A stretch of DNA of 64,000 nt from Thecamonas trahens ATCC 50062 (lineage: Eukaryota > Apusozoa > Apusomonadida > Apusomonadidae), in the NCBI RefSeq assembly GCF_000142905.1, contig NW_013657649.1:72875-136874 (forward strand), read 5' to 3'. Below the pieces are notes generated by a model. That model did no database searches. It had not been told where the DNA came from and saw only the letters and a list, made by a program, of their open reading frames with translations. Shown here one piece after another: positions 1-8,361 of the stretch. Within the stretch, counting starts at the first letter, position 1. Each line of letters begins with the position of its first letter. The position numbers and the translations under genes are program-made.

Positions 1-831
1 AGGGGGGGGGGGGCGGTGACTGGAGTGTGCTGCTGCAGGTCGAGGAAGCAGTCGTGCTGGTCGTCAATGTGGGCATCGCCAGGCGCCTGTTTCCCCCCTC
101 TCCCGTTTTGTGTCAGCCATGGAATAGGTCGATTTGATGTGGTGCACCATCATGCATCGGATGGTTCCTGGTGGGTTGGAGTCACTGATCTTGATGTTGG
201 TAAAAGGCAGCTAGAGGAGGTGGGCAAAGAGGGGAGGGGGAAGTTGATGGAAGGGATGGTTGCTGTTTGGGGATCTGATCTTGGCTCTCAACTTGGTGGA
301 AGGCGATGAATGGGGGAAGGGGAAGGGGGTGATCGCTTCACCTCGTCACATCTGTGCAACCAGAGGTATTTGCTAGCGATCTAAAGCTGGATGTAAGGGA
401 GTGATCTCAAACAAGATGTCCAATCCAGGCACATTCCTTAATCCTTTACGGTACGGAATGGACAGTTTGTCCGTCGCGCAAGCCGCGCTCTGCGACGGTT
501 CGCATACGTCGCAACGTCCATCAATCGTAGCACAACTACTTCTTAGAAACCATCGATCACCGCCTCACATAACCCATCTCACATCACAAACAATCAGTTT
601 ACAATCGTAACTCTCCAGCTCACCATCTGCTTCCAATGGTGCACTCTATACTTTGCACATTCGTCAACCCTATCCATATTGTCTGCATCACAGCGCCCGA
701 AATCGTAGCCTCTCTCTCACCCATTTCATTGATCAAACCGATGCAGCAGGTGGCACACAGTTGTACCACAGCCATCGTCACCCTCCCGACTCGCCACTGC
801 TCTCTCCACACCCGTCTCACCATTCTAAACC
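1..831. other. No gene recognised; upstream region of the WRNIP1-like gene
   Basis: The first bases are a G run like those found beside the assembly gaps. Short open frames occur on both strands but none shows recognisable domain content or steady codon use. The last 250 bases are pyrimidine-rich and lead to the ATG at 832, so this probably holds the promoter and 5' leader of the next gene. Confidence 0.5.
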
Positions 832-2439
832 ATGTCACGGTTTGTGGCGTGTCCAGTCTGTGCCACCGATGTCTCCATCCACGACATCAATGCTCATCTG
901 GATGCCGGCTGTGCCGACCCGACGACGGCGGCGCTTGGGAGCTCGCCGGCAGCAGGCTCACAGACAAGCCCAGCGAGCCAGAGTAGCAGGCCGAGTGGGA
1001 CGGGAGCAAGCGGCGAGGGTGTGGCTCGGTCGCTGGCGTATACCGCGCCGGGGAGCAAGCGACTGAGGAACTCGGCTGTCGTCCTTGACTCGGGCAGTAG
1101 CGACGACGACGAGGGTCTGGGAAGGGACGATTCTACGCTGGCGGCGCCTGCGGCCAAGCGGGCGCGCGGGCTGGGGCGGAAGGACCGTTCTGAGGGTGGA
1201 CCGGCGGCTCCGCTGGCGGAGCGGGTGCGACCAGAGCGGCTAGAGGACATGCGTGGACAGGAGAAGGCGCTGGCGCCCGGGACGTTGCTGGCGACGCTTA
1301 TCGAACAGGGCAAGATTCCCAACCTCATCCTCTGGGGACCTCCCGGCTGTGGCAAGACCACCCTCGCCCACGTCATCCGGACACGTGTGGAGGGAAAGAT
1401 GGTGTTTCGCAAGCTCTCGGCTGTCTCTGCCAACCTCAAGGCTGTTCGAGAGGAGCTAGAGCGAGCGCGGAACACGCGCCGGCTGACAGGCAAGGGCACT
1501 GTGCTCTTCCTTGACGAGATCCACCGGTTCAACAAGATGCAGCAGGACGTGTTCCTTCCGGCGCTCGAGTCGGGACTTATCACACTCATCGGCGCCACAA
1601 CCGAGAATCCGGCGTTTGAGATCAACGACGCCCTGCTCTCGCGGACCCGCATCATCACCTTTGAGAAGCTCTCGGCCGAGCATGTCATCGCCATTCTGCG
1701 CCGTGCTCTCGACGCTGCGCCGCACGGATCGGGCCTTGCCGTCACTGACGACGTGCTTGGCACCATTGCTGGACTAGCCGACGGTGATGCTCGCGCTGCG
1801 CTCAACGCGCTCGAGCTTGCTATGGACATTGAGGCCCGCGGACGGAGCCCGGGAGACGCTCTCAGCCTGCGAGCGGTCAAGGAAGCGTTCCAGACTCGAA
1901 TGGTGGCGTTTGATCGGGCTGGTGACGAGCACTACAATGTCATCTCGGCGCTTCACAAGTCGCTCCGCGGCTCTGACGTCGACGCCTCGCTCTACTGGCT
2001 CGGCCGCCAGCTTGCCGGCGGTGAGAAGGTCGAGTACATTGCGCGGCGGCTCATCCGCTTTGCTGCCGAGGACGTTGGGATGGCTGATCCGCAGGCGCTT
2101 GCCATTGCTGTCTCAGCCTTCCAGGCCTCGCACCTGATCGGCATGCCAGAAGCCGACGTCGTCCTCGCCCAGGCTGTCGTCTACCTCGCCAAGGCGCCCA
2201 AGTCAGTTGCTGTCTACGAGGCAATCAAGCGGGTCAAGGAGACCGTCGCCCGCGCACCAAACGATCCCGTCCCGATCCACCTCCGCAACGCGCCGCGAAA
2301 GGTGCTCAAGGATCTTGGCCATGGCGCCGGATACGTCTATCCGCCGCATGCCACCCGTGCCGAGGCTGCCTCGCAGAGTTATCTCCCTGACAGCTTACGC
2401 GGAACCATGTTCTTCATGCCTGATCCGACGCCCGAGTAA
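832..2439 (+). CDS. WRNIP1: WRNIP1/RarA (MgsA)-type AAA+ ATPase with N-terminal UBZ4 zinc finger
   Basis: Replication-associated AAA+ ATPase of the WRNIP1/Mgs1/RarA family, which acts at stalled forks in the nucleus. The 535-residue protein starts with a ubiquitin-binding UBZ4 finger (Cys7, Cys10, His22, Cys26; C-x2-C-x11-H-x3-C), then a low-complexity linker to about residue 125. The AAA+ core follows, with Walker A GPPGCGKT, Walker B LFLDEIHRF, sensor-1 GATTENP and an arginine-finger SRTRI. The MgsA C-terminal helical and tetramerisation region contains the family motif RRLIRFAAEDVG and ends near LPDSLRG. Order and length match full-length eukaryotic WRNIP1. One exon. The ATG at 832 is chosen because the zinc finger begins immediately after it. 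The UBZ is the part that separates it from bacterial RarA. Confidence 0.95.
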   Translation: MSRFVACPVCATDVSIHDINAHLDAGCADPTTAALGSSPAAGSQTSPASQSSRPSGTGASGEGVARSLAYTAPGSKRLRNSAVVLDSGSSDDDEGLGRDDSTLAAPAAKRARGLGRKDRSEGGPAAPLAERVRPERLEDMRGQEKALAPGTLLATLIEQGKIPNLILWGPPGCGKTTLAHVIRTRVEGKMVFRKLSAVSANLKAVREELERARNTRRLTGKGTVLFLDEIHRFNKMQQDVFLPALESGLITLIGATTENPAFEINDALLSRTRIITFEKLSAEHVIAILRRALDAAPHGSGLAVTDDVLGTIAGLADGDARAALNALELAMDIEARGRSPGDALSLRAVKEAFQTRMVAFDRAGDEHYNVISALHKSLRGSDVDASLYWLGRQLAGGEKVEYIARRLIRFAAEDVGMADPQALAIAVSAFQASHLIGMPEADVVLAQAVVYLAKAPKSVAVYEAIKRVKETVARAPNDPVPIHLRNAPRKVLKDLGHGAGYVYPPHATRAEAASQSYLPDSLRGTMFFMPDPTPE

Positions 2440-2689
2440 AGCTGATGCAAGATCGGTGACCACCTGCAAGTGCAGCACCCGATAGCCGAAAGACGATGGC
2501 GGGCTTTTGCTGGGATTCGCGGGGATCCGAGGATAGCCGAGTGCCATCGGTGTGGCAGGCGGCGCACGCCAAATTGGCCATATTCCGTGCGTTGGGCGGC
2601 AATGGGCTCAACTGACCGGTTTGGAGGGGAGGCTGAGGGAGGAGCCCATACTCCACGCACGGTCACTAGCAGGGCAGCAAGATTGCGAC

Positions 2690-3649
2690 ATGGGATCAAC
2701 TGTGTACTTTGAGCCTATTCCGTGGGGGATGTGGAGCGAGGACCCCGCAGGATTTGCGGCTGCGCTCGGGGCCTCCTTCCGCGAGACCGGCTTCGCCGTG
2801 GTGGCATCCCACCCTGTGGCCAGCGAGGTCATTGATGGGGCGTACGCGGCGTCCAAGGCGTTCTTTGCGCTCGACAAGGAGGCCAAGGGCCGATACCACG
2901 ACCCGGACGGGGCTGGGCAGCGGGGATACACTCCGTTCGGCAAGGAGCACGCCAAGGACAAGTCGGCCCGCCTGCCTGATGCCAAGGAGTTCTTCCACGT
3001 CGGCCGCCGCCTGCCCGAGGAGGCCTGGACGGCAGTGATGAAGCCGACGCCGAGCGTGCGTGAGATCGAGACCTTTGACGACGACACATACGCACTTTAC
3101 CATGCGCTGGACCAGTTTGGCCGCGAGCTCCTCCGCGCCATCGCCCTTCATCTCGAGGTGCCCGACGATCTGTTTGATGGCGCTGTTGCCGCAGGCAACT
3201 CGGTTCTCCGCCTGCTTCACTACCCGCCGCAGCCGAACGCGCCGCCGCCGGGCGCCATTCGTGCTGCCGCGCACGAAGACATCTCAGTCATCACCCTCCT
3301 GCTCGGCGCCGAGGAGGCTGGGCTCGAGGTCAAGCATCGCTCGGGCGAGTGGCTCTCGCTCAACCCGCCGCCTGGCTCGATTGTTATCAACTGCGGCGAC
3401 TCGCTGCAGCGGCTGACAGGTGGTGCGCTGCCGTCGACCACCCATCGGGTCGTCAACCCGACTCCGGAGCGGGCACTCTTCCCGCGCTACTCATCGCCGT
3501 TCTTCCTCCACTTTGAGCCCGACTTTGTCATCGAGCCCATCCCTTCGGCCCTCCATCCGGAGCCGCCCATTACCGCCGATGACTTTCTGATGGAGCGACT
3601 GACTGCCATTGGCCTTGTCAAGGCCGCAGCCAAGAGTGTCAGCGCATGA
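2690..3649 (+). CDS. 2-oxoglutarate/Fe(II)-dependent dioxygenase, isopenicillin-N-synthase-like
   Basis: A soluble oxygenase of the IPNS/DIOX superfamily, 319 residues. The N-terminal DIOX_N part (about residues 6-115) has the typical FRETGFAVV start and a KGRYHDPDGAGQRGYTPFGKE-like stretch. The double-stranded beta-helix supplies the iron ligands His-x-Asp in AAHEDIS and the distal His in STTHRVVNP. The 2OG-binding Arg-x-Ser is RYSSPFF. All catalytic residues are therefore present. The frame is open to an ATG at 2552, but the 46 extra residues are low-complexity and unlike the family; the ATG at 2690 begins the conserved domain. The substrate cannot be told from sequence. It ends 50 bp before the 3' end of the convergent ABCG gene. 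Confidence 0.85.
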   Translation: MGSTVYFEPIPWGMWSEDPAGFAAALGASFRETGFAVVASHPVASEVIDGAYAASKAFFALDKEAKGRYHDPDGAGQRGYTPFGKEHAKDKSARLPDAKEFFHVGRRLPEEAWTAVMKPTPSVREIETFDDDTYALYHALDQFGRELLRAIALHLEVPDDLFDGAVAAGNSVLRLLHYPPQPNAPPPGAIRAAAHEDISVITLLLGAEEAGLEVKHRSGEWLSLNPPPGSIVINCGDSLQRLTGGALPSTTHRVVNPTPERALFPRYSSPFFLHFEPDFVIEPIPSALHPEPPITADDFLMERLTAIGLVKAAAKSVSA

Positions 3650-3699
3650 TGGCATGCGTGTCTCCCGGCTCTGCTCTGCTGCTCTGCATTGAACGTTGT

Positions 3700-5568
3700 T
3701 TACGACTTGGGTGCCTGCTTCCGCCGCACCGTCGAGACGATGGCGGCGAGGGCGAGGCCGAGGAGGACGACGAAAAAGACAAAGAGGATGGAGATCTGGG
3801 AAGCCACGGTCCCAAACCCATGCTCCTTGATCTGGTACGTGGCAAGCATGTCCTCGCCTGAGTTGATAGCGCACGAGCCGTCGGACAGCGCCTCTGATGG
3901 CGAGCAGCGGAAGGTCATGTCCTCGACCTCGGCGAGGAGGAGTGCGCCAAAGCCGTAGCGGAGCGGCGAGATGAACCGGAGCCAACGAAGCCATGCCGGA
4001 ATGTTCTTTGGCACAATTAGGAAGCCCGAGACCATCATCGCCGGCATGAGCAGGAGCGGCGCAATGGCGTTGGCAACCGCAGCCTCCGAGGTAAACGCTG
4101 AGACTGTCACGCCCATCACCGATCCAACGACGGCCGTCACACCGTGGATGAGGACGAACAGCGCAGCGGTACCCCATTCAGCCTTGAGACCGGCAAGCGG
4201 GTAGAGTGGGAGCGCAAAGAGGAGCTGGTAGAGGAACTGGAACGGGATGTCGGCAAGTACCCGGCAGAACAGGTACGTTGCCGGCCCATAGATACCATCG
4301 GCTGTCTCGCGGAAGAGCGCAGAGCGCTCGGACATGAAAACAAAGACCGAGGCCTGAACAGAGATAAAGATCGCGTTCGTGACTGTGAGGAAGAGAAGGC
4401 CCGCCCGATCTAGCGCTCCGGCCTGGGATGCATCGAGATTGTAGAGGAGGCCGAGGAGAAGGCCAAAGAAGACTGACTGCGCGACGTTGGACTTGACGGC
4501 AGACTCGTTACGGAGCGAGATCTTGACCGCACGCTTGGTCAACTCCCATGCTTGACGGGCCCACGATGCGCGATCTGCTGGCGCAATGACGGCGAGTGGC
4601 GCAGCCGGTGCTGAACTAGCCTCGCGCGAGGATGTGATGGCCGGCGTTGTGGTCGACGATGACGACGACGATGACGACGACGATGACAAGGCAGCCCGTG
4701 AGTCGGCAAAGGCAGCAAAGGCGGCGGCATTCTTGGGCGAGGCGTCGGCCATGAGCTCGATGACAAAGTCGGCTGGATTCTTGAGGCGCGGGCAGGTGTG
4801 GCCCATGTCGGCAAAGTATGTAAGCATGTCGTGGGTAGGGCCCGAGTACACGATGAGGCCGGCCGCCATGAGGAGGACAGTGTCGAACAGATTGAAGACG
4901 TAGACCGAGGGCTGGTGGATGGTGGCAAAGACGATGATGCCGCGGGTCTCGACAACCCGGCGGAGGGCCTCAATCACAGTCCGGGCGGCGCGGGCATCGA
5001 GGCCGGTCGTCGGCTCGTCGACAAACAGGACCGAGGGGTTGATGAGGAGTGAAGCCGCAATGTTGAGCCGTTTGCGTTGGGCAAAGGTGAGGCCGTTGGC
5101 GGTCACGCCGGGCACGCCAATCTGGACTCCGCGCACTGCGGTTAGATCCATGAGCTCAAGCACGTCATCGATGCGAGCGCGGCGATCTTCATCGGAGAGC
5201 GAGGATGGCAGCTGAAGGCGGGCGCGGAACCAAAGAATGTCGTCGGACGTCATGGTGTCGATAAAGGTGGCGTCCTGGGTCACGTAAGCTGTCGACGCCA
5301 TGAAGGCATCATGATCGTAGACCGCACCGTCGAGGCGGACAGTGCCTGACGATGAGACGCCCGCGGCGCGCGAGGAGAGCACGTTCAGCAGGGTTGTTTT
5401 GCCGGCGCCCGACGCGCCCATTAGCATGGTCAGCTCGCCGGCAGCTACCGTGCCCGAGACCGAGCGCAGGATGGTCTTGATGGACTTGGCTGAGTCCGAG
5501 ACGGCGCCTGGTTCGGCGCCGGAGACCTTGACCCAGGCCTTGATGTCATTGAAGGAGAGCAGCGACAT
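3700..5568 (-). CDS. ABCG-family half-transporter with degenerate signature motif
   Basis: Membrane ABC exporter subunit of the ABCG (white/PDR) type: nucleotide-binding domain first, then about six membrane segments, 622 residues. Walker A is GASGAGKT (residues 51-58). The signature is LTFAQRKR at 160-167 instead of LSGGERKR, as in the second half of PDR transporters. Walker B is FVDEPT with the catalytic Glu185 (codon 5014-5016), and the H-loop His218 is present in ATIHQPS (codon 4915-4917). A Ser/Thr-rich linker (Asp-run on the plus strand near 4650-4690) separates the NBD from the membrane domain. The frame is open to 6027, but that extension is Pro/Ala/Arg low complexity; MSLLSFNDIK at 5568 is the likely start. 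It is transcribed divergently from the ABCG gene at 6046, its probable dimer partner. Confidence 0.9.
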   Translation of the reverse strand: MSLLSFNDIKAWVKVSGAEPGAVSDSAKSIKTILRSVSGTVAAGELTMLMGASGAGKTTLLNVLSSRAAGVSSSGTVRLDGAVYDHDAFMASTAYVTQDATFIDTMTSDDILWFRARLQLPSSLSDEDRRARIDDVLELMDLTAVRGVQIGVPGVTANGLTFAQRKRLNIAASLLINPSVLFVDEPTTGLDARAARTVIEALRRVVETRGIIVFATIHQPSVYVFNLFDTVLLMAAGLIVYSGPTHDMLTYFADMGHTCPRLKNPADFVIELMADASPKNAAAFAAFADSRAALSSSSSSSSSSSTTTPAITSSREASSAPAAPLAVIAPADRASWARQAWELTKRAVKISLRNESAVKSNVAQSVFFGLLLGLLYNLDASQAGALDRAGLLFLTVTNAIFISVQASVFVFMSERSALFRETADGIYGPATYLFCRVLADIPFQFLYQLLFALPLYPLAGLKAEWGTAALFVLIHGVTAVVGSVMGVTVSAFTSEAAVANAIAPLLLMPAMMVSGFLIVPKNIPAWLRWLRFISPLRYGFGALLLAEVEDMTFRCSPSEALSDGSCAINSGEDMLATYQIKEHGFGTVASQISILFVFFVVLLGLALAAIVSTVRRKQAPKS

Positions 5569-5655
5569 GGCGTTTGCGGAATGTGCGCGGTTGACGAGGC
5601 GGGCGAGGGAGTGTCCGGCCGGGCGATGGCAGCTGTTTTTGGGGATGCGGCGGAG

Positions 5656-5730
5656 GCGGAGGCGGAGGCGGAAGCAGCAGGCGGAGGCGGAGGCGGAAGC
5701 AGCAGGCGGAGGCGGAGGCGGAAGCAGCAG
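5656..5730. repeat. Three perfect 25-bp tandem repeats (GCGGAG-rich) in the divergent ABCG promoter
   Basis: The unit is GCGGAGGCGGAGGCGG followed by AAGCAGCAG, repeated exactly at 5656-5680, 5681-5705 and 5706-5730. Shorter GCGGAG copies flank it on both sides. It could be a binding-site array or simply replication slippage. Confidence 0.85.
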
Positions 5731-5826
5731 GCGGAGGCGATCGGCGGAGGCAGGAGACGAGGCGGTTGCTCGCAGGAGAGGGAGAACAGGGAGAGAGGCG
5801 AGTCTAGGACGGCACGTGGTAGAGCG

Positions 5827-5878
5827 CGTAGTCTGTGGTGGTTGTGTCTTGGCGTAGTCTGTGGTGGTTGTGTCTTGG
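5827..5878. repeat. Perfect 26-bp tandem duplication in the divergent ABCG promoter
   Basis: Two exact copies of a 26-bp unit beginning CGTAGTCTGTGGTGG lie at 5827-5852 and 5853-5878. Together with the 25-bp array 100 bp to the left, this gives the promoter two independent repeated motifs. Confidence 0.85.
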
Positions 5879-6045
5879 CGCAGGCGAGTGAGGGGCGGAA
5901 GGAGGAGGCGGAAGGAGAGGCGGAAGGAGGCGGAGGCGGAAGGCGGATGGCCAGCGAGCGGGAACAAAAGGCAGAGGTATTGCGGCGGCGGCGGGCGGTG
6001 GTGGCGAGGCAGACAGACTTGAATCATCAGCGGTGCAAGGCGGTG

Positions 6046-8202
6046 ATGGAGTTTGAGATGGTGGCGAGCGTGACCAGCTCGACTAGCGCAGCCTGCTCGA
6101 GCTCGACCAGCTCGTCGACAAGCTCGGGCACCACAAGTACGACGACCGGGACCGGGACCGGGACCGGGACTGGGACTGGGACCGGCACCGGAACCGGATC
6201 GGGGATCGGGACTAGCACAGCAAGCTCCCTTGACTCCTCGGGCATGCTTGCATCAAGCACGTCGTCGCAGACGGCGGCTTGGCGCGACGTGATTGTATCT
6301 GAGCTGACGGTGGAGACCAAGACCGGCGAGGTGGTGGTGGACGGGGCGTCGATGTGGCTGCGGAGCGGGCGGCTGACGCTGCTGGTCGGTCCGGCTGGCT
6401 CGGGCAAGACGGTGCTGCTGGAGACGCTGGCGGGGCGGATGGGGCGTGGGCTGGGCATTGGCTCGGGCACAGTGTCGCTGGGCGACGAGACGGTGGCATC
6501 CGCGCAGTCGGGCATCCGCAAGGCGGTGCGCGACCGGATCGGGCTGGTGACGCAAGAGGACATTGTGCTGGAGAGTACGACGACCCGTGAGTCGCTGCAG
6601 TTTCTGGCGGCGGTGTACCACGGAAGCAGCAGCTCCGCGGAGCGGGAGAAGATCATCGACTCGGTCCTCGCCTCGCTAGGCATGACCAAGGTGGCGGACA
6701 CGGTAGTCGGGACGCCGGGGCTCAAGCGCGGGCTCTCAGGTGGCGAGCGAAAGCGGGCTAACATTGCGCGGGCGCTGGTGAGCCAACCAGATGTGCTGCT
6801 GGTGGACAACCCGACGGCCGGCCTGGACTCTGCCACTGCAGTGGTGGTGATCGAGGTGCTGGCGGCGCTAGCGCGATCGGCACAAATCCCTGTTGTGGTC
6901 GCACTTTCTCAGGGTGCGGTCGAGGTCTTTGATGCTTTTGATGATGTGGTTTGCCTCGCCAGCGGCGGGCGGGTTGCCTTTGCCGGCTCCGGCGCGGACC
7001 TGCTCCCGCACTGGGGCGCTGCAGCCGGCATGGAGTGCCCAGATGGGGTGAGCCCGATCGAGTTTGTGGTCGAGGTGCTGGCAGGCCCGGAAGCTGGTGA
7101 GAACGCTAGCGGATCCGGCAGCAGCTCCGGCAGTCGATCCGGTAGCGTGTCGTCCAGCTCAAGCTCCGGAGGCGGAGTCCGATACGCGTTGGCGGAGGAA
7201 GGTAAGGGCGGCAAGAGCATGTTGGAGCGCGCGCTGGCGGTCTCGCCGCAGGTAGCGCTGCCTACTATGAGTAAGAGCCTGAGCTCGCCGCGTAGGCATG
7301 GCGATGACGACAGCGATGGGAGCGGAAAGAACTGTGGCGGATGCAGCGACTCGCTGCGGCGGACCGGGCGCGGGTTCTGGCAGCTTATCAAGCGCAACAC
7401 GGCGGTGATGAGGCGAAGCACCGAGGCGACAGGCGCGCGACTGGTGCAGGCGCTGGTATTCTCACTGCTCATGGGCGTGCTCTACTACCAGATTCCGCGC
7501 GGTCAGGACGCCGGCTACGACCGCGGCGGGCTCCTTCTGCTGGCGTCTGTCATGCCGATGTTCTCGGCGATGGAGGCGGCGGTGGCGGTGTTCATGGCCG
7601 AGTTTGCCACTTACCGGCGTGAAGTCAAGGAGGGCGTGTACGGGCCGGGCACGTACCTACTGGCCATGATTGTAGCGGATCTCCCGTGTCTTGCGGTGGT
7701 CATGATCCTTGCCATTGTGCCGGTCTACACGCTCGCAGGCCTCACGGCGACCTTCAAGGCCATTGCGGTCTTTACGGTCGCGAACACGCTCCTTGCTTTG
7801 CTAGGCAGCTGGATGGGCGTCCTGCTTGCGGCGCTGTCGGGCGATGCCAACACGGCCAACATCCTTGCGTCTGCGGTTGTGCTGCCGGGCATGATGTTCA
7901 CCGGCGTGATGCTCAAGTTTGACAACATGTGGACCGGCTTTGCGCTTCTGCGGCACCTCTCGTTCCTCCGCTACGGCTTTGCGTCAATGATGATTGCCGA
8001 GCTGGAGGACATGACGCTATCATGCACAGACGACGAGGCCATCAACGGAACTTGCCCCATCGTCAGCGGGCAGGCCGTCCTCGACCAGCTGCAGGTTGAG
8101 CGCGACGGCGGACTCGCCTACTCGATGGGCATGCTCACCCTCTGCGTGGCTGTCATCGGTCTCATGACTTGGGCCGCGCTCTGGCGCGCGGCGCGGCGAT
8201 GA
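6046..8202 (+). CDS. ABCG-family half-transporter with Asn in place of the Walker B catalytic Glu
   Basis: Second ABCG half-transporter, 718 residues, NBD then about six membrane segments. It opens with a Ser/Thr-rich region and a Thr-Gly dipeptide run (ACCGGG-type hexamers, about 6142-6200). Walker A is GPAGSGKT and the signature is the canonical LSGGERKR (codons from 6733). Walker B reads LLVDNPTAGLD, with Asn255 (codon 6808-6810) where catalysis needs Glu. The H-loop reads VVALSQG, with Ser288 (6907-6909) for His. These are the changes seen in the first NBD of fungal PDR proteins. A Ser-rich, Gly-rich linker precedes the membrane domain. The C-terminal loop with Cys residues (LSCTDDEAINGTC) resembles the one in the neighbouring subunit. 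The ATG at 6046 is preferred; the frame is open to 5581 through the promoter repeats. Confidence 0.9.
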   Translation: MEFEMVASVTSSTSAACSSSTSSSTSSGTTSTTTGTGTGTGTGTGTGTGTGSGIGTSTASSLDSSGMLASSTSSQTAAWRDVIVSELTVETKTGEVVVDGASMWLRSGRLTLLVGPAGSGKTVLLETLAGRMGRGLGIGSGTVSLGDETVASAQSGIRKAVRDRIGLVTQEDIVLESTTTRESLQFLAAVYHGSSSSAEREKIIDSVLASLGMTKVADTVVGTPGLKRGLSGGERKRANIARALVSQPDVLLVDNPTAGLDSATAVVVIEVLAALARSAQIPVVVALSQGAVEVFDAFDDVVCLASGGRVAFAGSGADLLPHWGAAAGMECPDGVSPIEFVVEVLAGPEAGENASGSGSSSGSRSGSVSSSSSSGGGVRYALAEEGKGGKSMLERALAVSPQVALPTMSKSLSSPRRHGDDDSDGSGKNCGGCSDSLRRTGRGFWQLIKRNTAVMRRSTEATGARLVQALVFSLLMGVLYYQIPRGQDAGYDRGGLLLLASVMPMFSAMEAAVAVFMAEFATYRREVKEGVYGPGTYLLAMIVADLPCLAVVMILAIVPVYTLAGLTATFKAIAVFTVANTLLALLGSWMGVLLAALSGDANTANILASAVVLPGMMFTGVMLKFDNMWTGFALLRHLSFLRYGFASMMIAELEDMTLSCTDDEAINGTCPIVSGQAVLDQLQVERDGGLAYSMGMLTLCVAVIGLMTWAALWRAARR

Positions 8203-8361
8203 CCGAGAATGCGAGTGTGCGACGCTGCAATGGGCCCAGCGAATGAGAAAGTAAAAGAAACTGATGTCCGTCTCTCTGTCATCGGGCGGCGGCGGAGCGA
8301 GCCCCAAGAGCGTTGTCGCCAAGGCGGCGGGGGCAGCAGCGTTTCACATCGGCCAATTCCA

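Larger units (their letters stand above)
5569..6045. promoter_or_regulatory. Shared divergent promoter region of the two ABCG genes
   Basis: This 477-bp stretch lies between the presumed start codons of two head-to-head ABCG genes, so it should hold both promoters. It contains two tandem repeat blocks (listed separately). No core element such as a TATA box is evident. The position is inferred from the chosen start codons, not from transcript data. Confidence 0.5.

Noticed and set aside
894-1880. Minus-strand 328-residue frame opposite the WRNIP1-like gene
   Set aside because: Ser/Arg/Pro-rich shadow of a GC-rich coding region; the plus strand has full-length conserved domains.
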